DNA of 64,000 bases from Botrytis cinerea B05.10 (GCF_000143535.2 NC_037321.1:2232001-2296000); one strand, 5' to 3'; counted from the first letter of the stretch, positions 21,518 to 34,189 are shown. The notes: generated from the letters alone by a model not told the origin. A program made the numbers and translations.

Positions 21518-24500
21518 ATGTCTTCCGGGTATGGTATTCTCATGTTCGCTGTCATATGCCCCCGACTAACAATGTCTCTAATGCAGTTCACTCAAGGACC
21601 TAACGAAAGCGATCAAAACATCAGTAACGACTTCTACCCGATTACCACTTCCAGACGACCTTGTGCGGATTATCCATATCTACCTGGAGAAAAATGCTAC
21701 CCACGATGAATCCGACGCCTCCAAGGTTCAGGAGGAATTGCTCTCTATTTATGAAAGGGATGTCTGTGACCATCCTGCCCGCTATGCCCCCTTCTTATCC
21801 ATATTGCGAAAGCTTCGAACCTCGATAAAAGGTGGTGGCAGAATGTTACAATGGTGGGATAAATTATGCATACCAGTATTGAGTCATCTTGGAGAGGAAA
21901 AGGGATTGGCTTTGGAAGCTAGGAATACTTTACTGGATATTCTCATTTATGACGAAGACGACGAACATGTAGAAGATGCGATTACTACTTCGGATACGGT
22001 GGCAGAGAACTTGATCGCTATCTGGCTGGCGAAGTGTAATAGTGTCGCTGCACACCTGGATGAGAATTCGAAGTTCATTGAGAGTCAATTAAGGAGTATA
22101 CTGATATCATTTGGAAGGAAGAGGCCAAAGGTATGTGCACTACATCATCTAGGAATGGAGGTGAAATCCTAACGAGATACAGAACTTTTTGACTGCTATC
22201 AACCAATTCTTCGTTAAAAAAGACAGTCGAATTCTTGCGCTCTCATTACTTTGCGAATTTATTCGACACCAACCTCCTCATCTACATCAACTCCTTCAAA
22301 CTCCTCTCTTCGAGAATCTTCTACGATGTTTGCAAATAGATACTTCGACTCGAGTGGTATCACTGGCAATGACAGCTTTGATTATGTTTCTGCCTCATAT
22401 CCCAAGCTCTCTCTCCAAGCATCTCCCTGCGCTTTTCAATATCTACAGTAGGATGCTTTTTTGGGATAGAGAGCGAAAGTATGAGGATAATTCGGCACCT
22501 GACGATCGAGATGACAGAAGTACTCACAGTACAAGTTCCTGGACGAAACTATCTTACTTGCTGGACTCGGAAGATGTATCAGTTCCGGAATTATTACACT
22601 ACTACACATTTCTTTACGGCCTTTATCCGATGAATTTCATGAGTTACATTCGAAAACCGCAAAAGTTCCTAAGGCATCAAGGATTCCCGGGCGCCAATGA
22701 ATTCGCGGTTGAGCCTATGGAAATAAGACAACGATCTGAACCTTTCAGGCAACTCCATCTTTTACATCCAAATTTCTTCACAATGACTATCGATCAGGAA
22801 TTATCAGATACTAATCGATGGATGAAAAGTGAAGCATCGGATGTTGTGACTGAATGCATGGCATTATACATACCAGGATATGCTCAACAAGCTCCATTAT
22901 CAAGATCACAGTTACCAAACCTACACATTGATACTAATGCTGACGTCCCAGATCAGCCATTGACTGAACATAACGCATTCACACCGGCCCAATCTCGGCA
23001 CACCAGTTGGAGGTATGCTGGACCGCCTACCATCGCGTCGCCAGAAGCACTACGAAATTCTATACTAAGGAGGGCATCATTCACAAGTCAATCAATGCCT
23101 TCGATTGCGGACTCCCCTATCTTGAGACCGGAAAGGCGATTAGATAGTCCTACATTGCCTCCAGTCATCGCCACGTCGCCTTCGCATACTCATCTACAAG
23201 ATATGCTGGATTCTCAACGAGCTGGTTCAATTAGAGGTGGTATTTATCAGACTTTGACGAATGATAGCGTGCAATCGCTTGCGTTGAGCCATCATGCCCA
23301 AGATAATACTTCTCACGTTGATTCATACTTGCAATCACTCACCCGTGCACACGCCCTCCGTTCACCATCTTTGAGACCCGGGACAAATGATTCTACGAAA
23401 GTTGCATACTTACAGAGAGACATTATGTTATTGAAAAATGACTTGAATTTTGAACGCTATCTTAAGCAGCAACATCTTACTCATATTGGACAACTTCGTC
23501 GAAAGGCTATCCGTGAAGCAAGAGTCGAAGCCGAGACTCAAAACTTGATCAACTCCAACAAAATCTTGAGAGCGAAGCTAGAAGATACCAAGAAAGCCAT
23601 TGTACAAATGAAAAAAGAATTTGACAAAAGCCGAAATCATTCTAGGAAATGGGAATCTGATTTGACGGCTAAACTACGATTATTGAAGGAGGAGCAAAAG
23701 AAGTGGATAGTGGAGGGTGATCAATTAAAGCGTGAATTGTCTGCATCGAAGATTGATATACACAATCTAAGGCAGCTGGTCGTTCAAGCCGAATATAAAG
23801 TGTCTCATGCTACCCAAGAAATTCAAGTAGTGGAATCAAATAAGGAAGAATTAGAGCGATTACGCATCGAGGCCGAAAAGCTCACTACGAAGTTACGAAG
23901 ATATGAAGCTCGAGAAGTTGAAATGGACCAGGCGAAACAAGATGAAGAACAAGCTTACAACACTATCGAAATCCTCAATATGAAGTTAAAGGCCAAGGAT
24001 GCGGAAATACAACAATTGATTGCCAAATTTCAAAAAGAGCTTCAAGAAGCGCAAAATGCTAGTCCAACTGGTTTCAAGCAACTCGATCCTGCAAAGCAAA
24101 AGATTATTGACGAGGCATTAGCAGGGTCACGACGACGCATGGATGATATGAAGACAGCCCATTCTAATCTTTTGAAACGATATACAAAGTTACAGCAAGA
24201 CCACCTGGAAGCGCTTACAGCGCAAGATAGAGTGTCTGATTTACCTATGAGTATTGATGGATCCCCTGGGCCACATATTCCTCCAAGAGATCATCGTCGC
24301 TTGACTCATAGCTATTCAGATTCGGCAAGGCCAGGAAGTCTTGTACCTAAAGCAACGTTTCCACTCACAGGCACATCAAGTTTTATTGCTCGGCCCAGGA
24401 TAGATTCTCACAGTCCAACATCAGGCCATGCATTTAGGTCAACGCCTACAAGTGCACCTACCAGTCCGGATTTTTATGGGGGTAGATTTTCTCATTCCAG

Positions 24501-24927
24501 TACCTTCGGCCCCGCGCCAGGCTCGTCACATTCGGACGGAACAATGAGTAGAGATGGCAATAATAGCGATAGGGACTCTTTTGAAGCCCAGAGCAAGCCA
24601 AAAGCTAAGCCGCAAGGTGAAATGAGAGGTTATGGTCGTGGTGAGTACACTCAACTTTCCAATTTAGTAAATCGTCCATTGAATTCAAAGTTGAAGAAAG
24701 ATGATACTTTGTCTCTTGTGTTTTCTGACTCTTTATAATCATTGTCTAACATTCAAGCAGGAGGGGTTGGAAATATTGGAGCAGCGAAGAAGGATAAGGA
24801 TAATGGAAAGGATAAAGATAAAGGGAGGAAGGAGGGAAGTGGGAGTGGTGCGGAAGAGAGTCCAAAGAGTAGTCCGAAGGAAAAGAAGAAGGGGAGTGGA
24901 TTGAGAGGGCTGAGGGCATTTGTATAA
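21518..24927 (+). CDS. TSC1: Hamartin (TSC1) homologue
   Basis: Exons 21518-21528, 21587-22130, 22183-24640 and 24761-24927 give 1,059 residues. The first exon is only 11 nt and codes MSSG. The N-terminal ~300 residues are a helical hamartin domain (SLKDLTKAIK..., WWDKLCIPVLSHLGEEKG, FFVKKDSRILALSLLCEFIRHQ, NIYSRMLFWDRER, LHPNFFTM). A Ser/Pro-rich region follows (about 300-590), then a long coiled coil (about 590-870) rich in Gln, Glu, Lys and Leu. The tail is disordered and basic (KDKDKGRKEG, KKKGSGLRG). Hamartin scaffolds the TSC2 GAP complex that turns off Rheb and TORC1; the coiled coil is the expected TSC2/TBC1D7-binding part. TSC2 is not in this window. Intron 1 has a CTAAC branch site. 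Confidence 0.87.
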
Positions 24928-26039
24928 AGTAAAAGTTGTTGAGTTGATTGGATGGGTGGATGGGTGGATGAATTAAGTGCATATGGGAAGGGCAGGGAGC
25001 GAATTTTTCCACCAAAAAAAAACCGGTGGTTGGATGGGATGGGAATGGGGATGGGGAGTTGGAAAAACGTATATAATTTGTGCGATTGCTGGCCTACTTT
25101 GTCTTTTATGGGTTGGTCGATGATGATTGATTATTTGCTTCATCTACTGTTTTCACTGGAGGCGTTCGGTATGAAAATGGGATGGGAAAGGAAATGGGAA
25201 TGGGGGTGGGTGGTTCACATTGATGAAAAAGTTTGAGGATGTATATGAATATTTGAATTTGCAAATACCACTCTTCTTCCAGCCTTTCAACTCATCTCTG
25301 GAGTTGCTCTGATAGATATCGTGGTGTGAATGCGCTCCTGATTGATAAAGGATCGATTTCCACCAATTCCACGGAGACTAGTATAGATAGATACCATGCT
25401 CTTTTCTGATATCTGGGGAGACAAATATCAACAACGAATCAATTCTCAGCCGATCACGCTGACAAAGTTAAGCCGATGAATACCGCAAACCCGAGGTCTG
25501 ATGCTGAGATTTTTGGTCTCATTGTTCAGTAGGTGTAAATAGAATTTGCGAAATAATTGGGTATGAAAGAATGAAAGAGTGAGAACTGTTGTCTTGTTTG
25601 CGAGCGAGAGGATATCTCTTTGGGCCAATTTATGTGAATCTTGAAGCAATATCTCTATTCCAAACCTTGGACGATTGTATTTGGGAATGGCAAAATAAAC
25701 ATCCACATGTGCTTTGTGCATCCATTTCTGCGAGGGGAAGATTACCGAGTACCGACCGATTGTAAGGCGCTAGTATGACGTTTGCGGGTGAAGAGTGAAG
25801 GGTGCAGCCAGAAGAGTGTAGACAGAAAACAGAGACGCTGCACAAATACATGCGATTTGATTGAAGGTCTCTCTTCAAGACATTACGAAGAATTCGGTCT
25901 CCTAAGATCCTGCGAACAACTTGCAAATTTACAGATGGAATCTTGAGAGAAACTTTGCCCCATGGAATGAGAGAAACTGTTTTGGTAATCTTGCATTGAT
26001 TGATAAGAGAGGAATTAGAATCAAACAAATGGGAATGAT
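24928..26039. other. Intergenic, no supported gene
   Basis: About 1.1 kb. The left part is rich in GGATGGGTGGATGG-like G/T runs and has an A-run at 25011-25021. Minus-strand frames at 25446-25721 and 25630-26070 lack recognisable domains. It likely contains the TSC1 3' UTR and the carrier promoter. Confidence 0.5.
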
Positions 26040-27405
26040 ATGACCAAGGATGCCTCATCGAGCTCAACAAATATATCTACAGAACAGAACGGATCACGAG
26101 AGACAAACGACAACAACACAGTCGAAGCAATGGCGAGCGCAGTCGCTGATGGGAGGAGAAAATCCGCGCCAGCTCTCTGTCCCACGGATGATGATACGGT
26201 AGTATTGGGGAATAAGCAGTCGAGGATAGGGCAGAAGGGGGGGCTTGGAGAAGAGGGGAGGTTAAGGACAGCGGGGAAGGAGATTAGAAACAAACAAAGT
26301 TGGGATTACATATGGAGAACGGGATTGGCGGGGGGCTTGGCTGGTAGTGCGGTATGTATTCTATTTACGATTTTCTATCAGTTCTTTCTGCGGATTCTAC
26401 AGGAAGAAATATCCAGGGCATCAAGAGCGATGTAGCTGACAGCATTCACCCCAGGCAAAAACCGTAGTCGCCCCCCTGGACCGGGTAAAAATCCTCTTCC
26501 AAGCCAGCAATCCTCAGTTCGCCAAATATACCGGCTCTTGGTTTGGCTACATCACAGCCATGCGCGATATCCACAGCGACGAGGGACTGCGCGGACTCTT
26601 CCGCGGACATTCTGCGACTATCCTCCGTATCTTCCCATACGCTGCGATTAAATTTCTAGCATATGAGCAAATCCGCGCCGCGATAATACCGAAACATGAA
26701 TACGAGACGCCATTCAGAAGATTGATTAGTGGTAGTTTGGCGGGAGTAACGAGTGTATTTTTCACTTATCCCCTGGAGGTTATTAGGGTTAGGTTGGCGT
26801 TTGAGACAAAGGGACGGAGCGCGGGGTTGGGGGAAATTTGCAGGAGGATATACCATGAAGTTCCGCCACAGCCTAAATTATCTACTACAAATGGGGCAGG
26901 AGGTCTAGTTGCCGGGGCAGAGAATGCGATGCAGAGCATTGTTCCCAAAAGCGGATTGGCAAATTTTTATAGAGGATTTTCGGCGACGATATTGGGGATG
27001 TTGCCGTATGCTGGAATGTCATTTTTGACGCATGATACCGCGGGAGATTTATTAAGACATAAGAGTATAAAACAGTACACGACACTTCCGAAACCAGCAC
27101 ATTATGCGGAGAATAAACCAGCGCCGCTTAGATCGTGGGCGGAATTATTCGCGGGTGGTGTAGCGGGATTGGTGTCTCAAACGAGCGCGTATCCGTTGGA
27201 AGTGATAAGGAGGAGAATGCAGGTCGGAGGAACTGTGGGGGATGGGAGAAGGCTGCATATTGGGGAGACGGCGAGGATGATCGTTAGGGAGAGGGGGTGG
27301 AGAGGGTTTTTTGTGGGGTTGACGATTGGCTATGTCAAGGTTGTGCCGATGGTTGCGGTGAGCTTTTATGTTTATGAGAGGGGGAAGGGATGGTTGGGTA
27401 TTTAG
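26040..27405 (+). CDS. LEU5: Mitochondrial carrier, LEU5 / CoA-carrier type
   Basis: Two exons, 26040-26351 and 26455-27405, encode 420 residues. Three mitochondrial-carrier repeats are present, each with the PX[DE]XX[KR] signature: PLDRVKILFQ, PLEVIRVRLA and PLEVIRRRMQ. Family features include GLAGGLAGSAAKTVVAP, LRGLFRGHSATILRIFPYAAIKF and the third-repeat end GFFVGLTIGYVKVVPMVAVSFYVYE. The sequence most resembles the LEU5/Graves-disease carrier group, which moves coenzyme A or its precursor into the matrix. The N-terminal ~90 residues before the first helix are polar and low-complexity. The splice site is phase 0 between the two glycine/alanine-rich halves of the first helix. Substrate assignment rests on family resemblance only. 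Confidence 0.87.
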
Positions 27406-28585
27406 GATGAAGAGTTTAGATGGGAAGATTTTGGAGGAGCACTGGATAGATTTTGGTGTGGTACTGTGCTGGGTATTGTGTTTGGTGGTATTGATATTGT
27501 ATGTATGTATGTATGCATTTTCATTGGGAAGACGGAAAGATGGGAAGATGGACATTCTTGGAATATTGATCCGGTGGGAAGGGCATATTGATACTAAAAC
27601 TCGAAGCTTTAGAATTAGAAATGGGAGTTATGTATTGTCTAGGTTGATCTTGATATCAGCTGTTGCCATTTTTCATTAAGCATATAGATGTGAAAATTTC
27701 GAGTGCGGTTACAGTAGACCAAGCGGATCTTCTATCTGCATTCTTTATCTTCGTCCCAGCTTTCCATCTCATCTCATCTCACAAGGAATAGTCGGATTGA
27801 GAATCTCAATGTTAGTATGACAGTGAAATGGTACAAAGGCGAAGTCGTGCGTCGTCTTAAGTTTTTCAGCTGAGAGACTACTCGCATATCGTGTGTGTAG
27901 TGTGTATGTAGTGTGTAGTTTATGCATGGATATACAGGAGAGATGGGATGTTTTTTTTGTTTTTTTTTTTTGGTTTTTTGGTTTTTCTTGACTTGAAGTG
28001 CAGCGGGTGGATGCATGGTGTTTGTGGCTTTGTGAGATAGGGAGTTGGGCGGATGAGTGGAGGTTGGGGACCGGGATGGGAGAAAGGCTGAAATTGAGAG
28101 GAGGTGAGGGAGCAGGTCGGTGGGATACGGAAGGGGAAAGATGGATCTAAAGCGGGGGTTGAGACAATACTGTTCTCGTCGCGAGGTATCGATCTTTATT
28201 TTTTATTTTATTTTTTTGCAAACAATGCTTTGTTGGGCAGAATGAATGGTTTGGTATCGGCGAGTGGGTATGCGCTCTCAAGACTTCGTGCGTGAGAATG
28301 TGCTTTCGAAATCTGTTGTACTTGTACTTTGTACCTGCTTGTACTCATGGTTGTGTAACTATATGCCTCTCATCCCATCTTATCTAATGAGGTTGACTTC
28401 TTCATTGTCATGTTCTATTCTCTAGCATATACTTTCATTTGGCGTTTCATCTTATCAAGGCCGATGCTAGCTACTCGTCCTTTTCAAATTATCTAAGCGA
28501 GGGGTGAATTTTGAGATAACTCACTAAAGTTCTAGCTCTAGTCTACTCTATCTCTAAATCCAAACAACTAAACCAGGACAGACAA
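27406..28585. other. Intergenic, no supported gene
   Basis: About 1.2 kb holding T-runs (27952-27986, 28198-28217), repeated CATCTCATCTCATCTC near 27765-27780 and short GTATGTATGTATG and GTGTGTAGTGTGTATGTAG tracts. No coding pattern is seen on either strand. It presumably includes the carrier 3' UTR and the promoter of the next gene. Confidence 0.5.
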
Positions 28586-30670
28586 ATGCTCGGCCGAATC
28601 TTCTATCCCGCTCTCCTCGCCGCTCCTCCTCGTCTCCCTCGCTCGTCCTCCCTTTCACTCCCATCAAGAATGAAAAAGTTAACTCCAAGCCAAATGGCAA
28701 CACTTCTCCTCCTCCTCTCAACCATCTCTTCTCTCCTACTCAGCTCTACATATCTCCCTCTTATCGAACGATATATCTGTAGCGCTTATACTCCATCTTC
28801 CTCTCCCCTCTCTTTCGTCTCTTCGAATCCATCTGTATCCTCTGAAGAAATATGTAAATCCCCACGAATACAATCACGGGTAGCGGAGATGAATGGGATA
28901 TTTCAGTTTTTGAGCTTTCTTCCGGGGATCTTCTTAGCGGGGCCTTGGGGCTGGATTGCAGGGAGATGGGGGATGAGGAGAGGGGTTGTGGGGTTGGTTG
29001 CTGGGAGTGGGGTTTTGGGGGGCGTGTGGTGGGGGTTTGTTTGTGAGTTTTCTTTGCGGTTGTTTCTGTTTTTGATGAGTTGCGTGTTTTAGGGATTTGA
29101 AGCTGTGGAGATGCTGATAAGTCATGAGGGAAATAGGTTGGAATTCTGAGACGTGGGATATTCGATGGATTTATCTCATACCGGGTTTTGATTTGGTGGG
29201 TGGAGGAAAAGTGGTTATGGTTAGTTTGCTGTATACTTATATTGGCGAGGAGACGGATGCTGAGAGTAAGAAAGGGGGTTTGTATGTTTCCACTTTTGTC
29301 TATGTCTGATGTCTTTGTTCCTGGATTTACCACATTGTGTTTTTCCTTGCATTTTTTCAGTATCTTATATATTGTGCAACCCTTTTTTGTATGAACGCGC
29401 TGATAATGGCTACTCTAGATCCTCAGCTCTATATCGTCTCGTCGCTCTACAACTTTTCAGCAGCTTCACAGCTCTTTCACTCGCTGGTTTTTTGTTGAAG
29501 TATGAATATGGTGTTTGGGTTATCTGTGCGCTTGCGGTTGGATGTCGGGCTCTTTCCGTTGGAATTTCGATGCTTTTACCTTCGGGTAGAGCCGTCGAGT
29601 TAAATACTGATAGACAAGGTGTAGAAGTGGATACGAGTATGGAGAGGAGAAGGTACAGAGATTTCATGCATGAAGACCAGCAAGACAACGATTCAGGAAT
29701 TTCGTCATCTTCAATAAATCACGATACCTCATCCGTTTTATCAACTAACCTTATGTATACAAGGATTTTCCCACAGCAAGCGAAACCAAAATTCAGCATC
29801 AGTCCGCAAGCTTCGTTCCTATCCCTAGTTTTTCTCCTCACTTTCTCGCTAAAGATTAGTATCCTTTACCCTCAATTCACTAGCCTTTCGCAAAACCTCC
29901 CATACAATGTTACGACCACCATTTACAGTCTTTGTTTATTAGGCTCTAGCATCCTACTAATGTATCTCCCACAAATCGTAAAATTCATGAATCGGAGGAG
30001 GAAGTTACGAGTCTTATTCATCCGCCGCGAAGAAGGAGAGGAAGCTGAAATCGAGGAAAGAGAAGGGATAGAATGTGAAGGGGAAAATGATTTCCTGATT
30101 CTAAAATGGTGCTTGCTGGTTAATATCATGAGTTTGATACTCTTGGCTCTTCCTACGACAAGAGGAGCGGTGTTCTGGGTGGCGATTGGAGGAAGTGTGG
30201 TGGGGAGTCCGGTGCAAGTTGCTTTGCTTGCTTGGGGGAGTGGATTGGTTGCAGATTCTGACTCGGGAGGCGAGCATGATTTCGAGGATGAGAGCCATCT
30301 GAGAGAGGCAGGGTTTATATCTACAGCTCGAAGTGTCTTGCAAGATTTGGAATCGGAAGTCGGTGGAATTAATTGCAAGGGAAAAGAGAGTGGAAGATCG
30401 GAGATGGAGAAATTTTATGTGAGAATGGGGATTTTGGAACAAGTGGGGGCTTGTTTGGGGACGGGGGTGTGGAGTTTAGGGTTTGCGAGGGGGATGAGTG
30501 GGAATGAAGGGTTTGTGAATTTTGCACGGTGGAATTTAAAGGGGTGGATGGATGAGAAGGGTGGGTTTGTTTTGGCGACGGGTTTGTTGGGGTTGTGTTT
30601 GCTGGTTGCGGTAAGATTGGAAAGGAGGATTGGGGGTGAGAATCGAGAGGGAAAGATTGTGCTTCGGTAA
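28586..30670 (+). CDS. Multi-pass membrane transporter, MFS-like
   Basis: Exon 1 (28586-29042) codes a basic N-terminus, then membrane helices (MATLLLLLSTISSLLLSST; FLSFLPGIFLAGPWGWIAGRWG; GVVGLVAGSGVLGGVWWGF). Exon 2 most likely starts at 29137 (IRWIYLIPGFDLVGGGKVV). Its end is ambiguous: a weak GTTTGT donor at 29278 with a strong TTTTTTCAG acceptor at 29360, or a better GTATGT donor at 29282 with CTCTAG at 29418. Both keep frame, giving about 635 or 617 residues. The last exon runs to 30670 with about seven more helices and an acidic cytosolic loop. The layout (about 11-12 helices, a GRWGMRRG-like loop after helix 2) suggests a proton-coupled-folate-transporter-like MFS protein. Substrate unknown; many fungal relatives are uncharacterised. 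Confidence 0.7.
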
Positions 30671-31142
30671 AGTGGAAGGTGCAAGGCAATGATTTATGTG
30701 TTATGAAGTTTGATGACCATGCATTTGTAGTGGTTTTGTCTTGTATGGGAAATGATTTTTATGATTACGACCGAATGATATATGATTGAATGAACGCGGC
30801 TCTAGTGTAAAAGAACATCAGAGTGCGTGTTACGAATGAAGATTGAATTGGCTCAATGTGACTGGCATAATTTAAAAAGTATCACTAGAGTCTAGCAAGT
30901 TGTTCGAGCCCTCATCCCTGGGATCTTCATTGACGAACTAGAAACCTTGTGACAGTCTGCCAAAAAGGAAGGAAGTGTCGTGACTTTTTCATAGCTTTTC
31001 TATAGCTACTTTCTACCGATTGTTCCTATTCCAACTACATGATCACTCACATTACACTTATTACTCCTCAAATCAAGCAATTTTGAAAACACGATATCAT
31101 TAATTTGTTTTACGTCTTACCACATTATACATACTTTTCACC
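30671..31142. other. Short intergenic region
   Basis: 472 bp with no reading frame of interest; the promoter and leader of the ubiquitin hydrolase. It has no clear TATA box. Confidence 0.5.
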
Positions 31143-32399
31143 ATGACTTTCAATCCAAACGGAGATGCCATAGAAACGGTGTTTTATCTTAATGATACCT
31201 CGAGTATGTACTTGCCAGCACTTCAAAAGATGGGTTTTCATGATCCAAAAAATGAGGTCGTTGATAGTAAAATGGAACTGGAATTTGAAAGTTGCCCAAA
31301 AGAAACACTGATTTCGTCAGATTCAGATCCTGAAGCTTTCTCGACAGAAACATGGGTATCCCCAGATTCAAAACTTGGGAGTTCTTCGACAGCGCTACTG
31401 ATGTCGCCAGATACGAGAAATGTCTATTCTGGAACTTCTCTGAATCTGACTTCTCATACAATCTCAAGACCATCAGGTGCGAGCATGATCAATAATATAC
31501 TAACCTTTACCAAACTTGGTATGTTGTATTCTCATTCGTTTTTATTAGAATACGCTGACAATCAATCAGAGAACAAATCAGAAGTGATGAACGCGCTCGC
31601 CTCTAAACTTGGGCTTTCTTCTGCTCTCAAGTTTTACGACGTATGTTCACTTACCGAAGCGGATTCGCTCAAGCATATTCCCCGTCCAGTCTATGCTCTC
31701 CTATTTTCCATACCATTCACGTCTACTTGGGAAACCATTACGCGCGCAAAAGAAATGGCAAAACCACCTTATAAAGGTAGCGGACCTGATGAGCCTGCTA
31801 TTTGGTTTAAAAAAGCAATCAATGGTGCTTGTGGCTCTATGGGTCTCTTACATTGCCTTCTAAATGGACCGGCTCATGAATATATTCTCCCCAACACTAT
31901 ACTATCTAGACTCTATGAGCGATCTATTCCCTTAGGACCTGACGAACGAGCAACGATGTTATATAACGATCAAAAGTTCGAAGATGCTCATCAGGCTATT
32001 GCTGCTTTGGTCGATAAATCATCATCCGCAGAGAATATCGGGAAGCCGAGACGGCATTTTGTGGCTTTTATAAGGGGAGAAGACGGATCGTTGTGGGAAA
32101 TGGATGGAAGTAGAGGGGGCCCTATTCGTAGGGAGCCAACACTGGAAGAGCATGAAGATCTTTTGACTGATGATATATTGAAATTCTGTATGGCAGGGTT
32201 TGTTGATACCAATAGTGATGAGGTGAGTATGTGTAGTTGCATCGCCCTTGCTAAACATCCAACTGAGGCTGTAACTTTGCCTTTGAATTCTCTTAGTCGT
32301 GGTCATTTGGTGAATGGAAGGAGTGAGGGTGTACAGCCGCGTACTTTTTGGGACCCAGCTTGGTATGGACAAGATCATTGGCCCCCACCATCAAAATGA
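31143..32399 (+). CDS. Ubiquitin C-terminal hydrolase (peptidase C12)
   Basis: Best model: exons 31143-31518 and 31570-32399, 401 residues. The UCH core starts at TKLENKSEVMNAL and continues IPRPVYALLFSIPFT. The active-site Cys is at about residue 213 in NGACGSMGLLHCL, the His at 288 in RRHFVAFI and the Asp at 304 in LWEMDGSRGGPI: the UCH-L1/L3/Yuh1 triad. The enzyme releases small adducts and peptides from the C-terminus of ubiquitin. The 51-bp intron is a multiple of three and has no stop, so an unspliced reading adds 17 residues and would break the conserved L-E-x-x-x-E-V-M-N start of the domain. Unusual for the family are a 115-residue Ser/Asp/Thr-rich N-terminal extension with repeated SPDS/SPDT units and a 50-residue C-terminal tail. 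Confidence 0.87.
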   Translation: MTFNPNGDAIETVFYLNDTSSMYLPALQKMGFHDPKNEVVDSKMELEFESCPKETLISSDSDPEAFSTETWVSPDSKLGSSSTALLMSPDTRNVYSGTSLNLTSHTISRPSGASMINNILTFTKLGMLYSHSFLLEYADNQSENKSEVMNALASKLGLSSALKFYDVCSLTEADSLKHIPRPVYALLFSIPFTSTWETITRAKEMAKPPYKGSGPDEPAIWFKKAINGACGSMGLLHCLLNGPAHEYILPNTILSRLYERSIPLGPDERATMLYNDQKFEDAHQAIAALVDKSSSAENIGKPRRHFVAFIRGEDGSLWEMDGSRGGPIRREPTLEEHEDLLTDDILKFCMAGFVDTNSDEVSMCSCIALAKHPTEAVTLPLNSLSRGHLVNGRSEGVQPRTFWDPAWYGQDHWPPPSK

Positions 32400-34189
32400 T
32401 TGCTTTTATTCTGAACAATGAATTGTTTATGAGGTGGAGGTGTTATCAAGACCAACAGCGGTAAATAGTGGGTTTAAAACTAGCGTCCAGTATTAGTTCG
32501 AACGAAATTTACAGCAAGGTTAAGAATATTTCCTGACTCGTTTTGGATACTCCTCTAGAACTGCAACTAATCGTTTACGGATTTGCAAAATTAATGTGAT
32601 CGGATCTTCATGATCAATTCCTAGAATATGATTAGATTTATTTACGGTGCCGGGCGGGAGAATCACTACTGGGATCTTATGGGGTCAAGACTCAGTTCCG
32701 CTTAAATAATCAATACAGCATATCACTAGATGTTGACGGGAACGTAAACTAGACTTCTCACACATTGGTAGCATCGACAAACTACGGAACTAATTAGTAA
32801 TTGTACGGGTAAAAACATGCTTAAATTCGTAAGTAGCAAAGTATCCTTTCATGCCGCCAACGCCACAATGCCACACAACCACTACCGAGGTCTTACATCC
32901 CCGCGTTTTCTAGGATCTTTCCCCATGGTCAAAAAATCATAAGAAAGAACCAGACAAGTGTTGATAAAATCTTTCGGACTTATACTCGGTGGTAATACAC
33001 GATCAAATGATTGTGAACTACTAGATGAAGATATCAGCCGATATAGAAAAGAGTCCGGTAATTTGGTTCACGAGGGTAAACAACGCATAATGCAAAGGTC
33101 GATACCACGCTGCTGACACTCTTTGAAACGGAATCTTCAACACCTATTTGGCAATTCAATAGGTAATCTGTAATTTCTGCAGGGCTCACTTAGTGTTCAG
33201 GTTACTTCTGTCAGATTGTCGAGTGGCTCAGATCTTTGTGTCTCAAGCGGTCATAAATATTCCGTAGCAATACCCCTTAATTAAAAAGTGTATACATGGG
33301 AAACGATCAGCATTGAACTACAGACACTGTGGCTTCTGATGTTGGCGTAAATGATAAGATATAATAAGTCTTCTCGTAACTCTCATTCGTGGGTACAATG
33401 CTCGCATGTTCTGGTCACTCATTTGCATTACTGTCTGCTTTCCGTCTCTTCTCCAGCACAAACTTCATGGTTTCGGATATTGCAAGTCAAATGGGAGAGT
33501 GGCATTTAGCGGATAAACAATGGATTCTTCAGGTCCTGGGTGCCAAGAATTGAGAAGGTCGAATGCCCCGAACTAGAGCATCAAATAGTCCGAAAAGGTA
33601 GGTTGAACGCAAGTTCTTGTCATCTGAAAAGCAATACAATATTCAGAACTGTTCCGTCAACTGAGAATTATTTGTGCAAAAAGAAAGCAATATCTCAGTC
33701 GAGGAGAGGGTTAGGACCCCGAGTTATGTGAGTCATTTACTGGAATTAGAAATTGGAAGTTTCTCAATTGTTAGACTGAAGTCCGGACTATTGGGACGCT
33801 ACCCCGGATTTTCGCACATGGTTTTGATATCAGAAGATACTTTGATTACGTTGCAATCCTTCGTTGTGTTTCTCTTGTAACTCTGGTGAGCAAGGAAGCA
33901 TGTTACACTCACAAGACGGAGATGATTTCCAGACTCGGTGGCGCGGTTCATGGCAAGTGATCTAATCAAGCACTTATTCTCGTCTTGGGAAAGTGATAGC
34001 TTTTTCTAAAATCAGCTTATAAGTGCTCATCTTGTCCACTTCGGATTTTTGAATGGCAGATCTTACACTCCTTCTGATTTGACTTCTTGCATTTCCCTTC
34101 CTTAAAGCGTAATATTCACCGGCTTTTACAGCCTCTCAAGTGCTTGTGTAATCATCTTCATTCTACAAATCTATCTTTGAACAATCAAG
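32400..34189. other. Intergenic, no supported gene
   Basis: About 1.8 kb. Short plus-strand frames at 33540-33731 and 33674-33880 show no family resemblance. The last 100 bp hold pyrimidine-rich promoter sequence before the GH16 gene. Confidence 0.5.

Noticed and set aside
25446..26070. Two minus-strand frames before the mitochondrial carrier
   Set aside because: No domain, unusual composition and no splice partners; probably chance frames in a promoter region.
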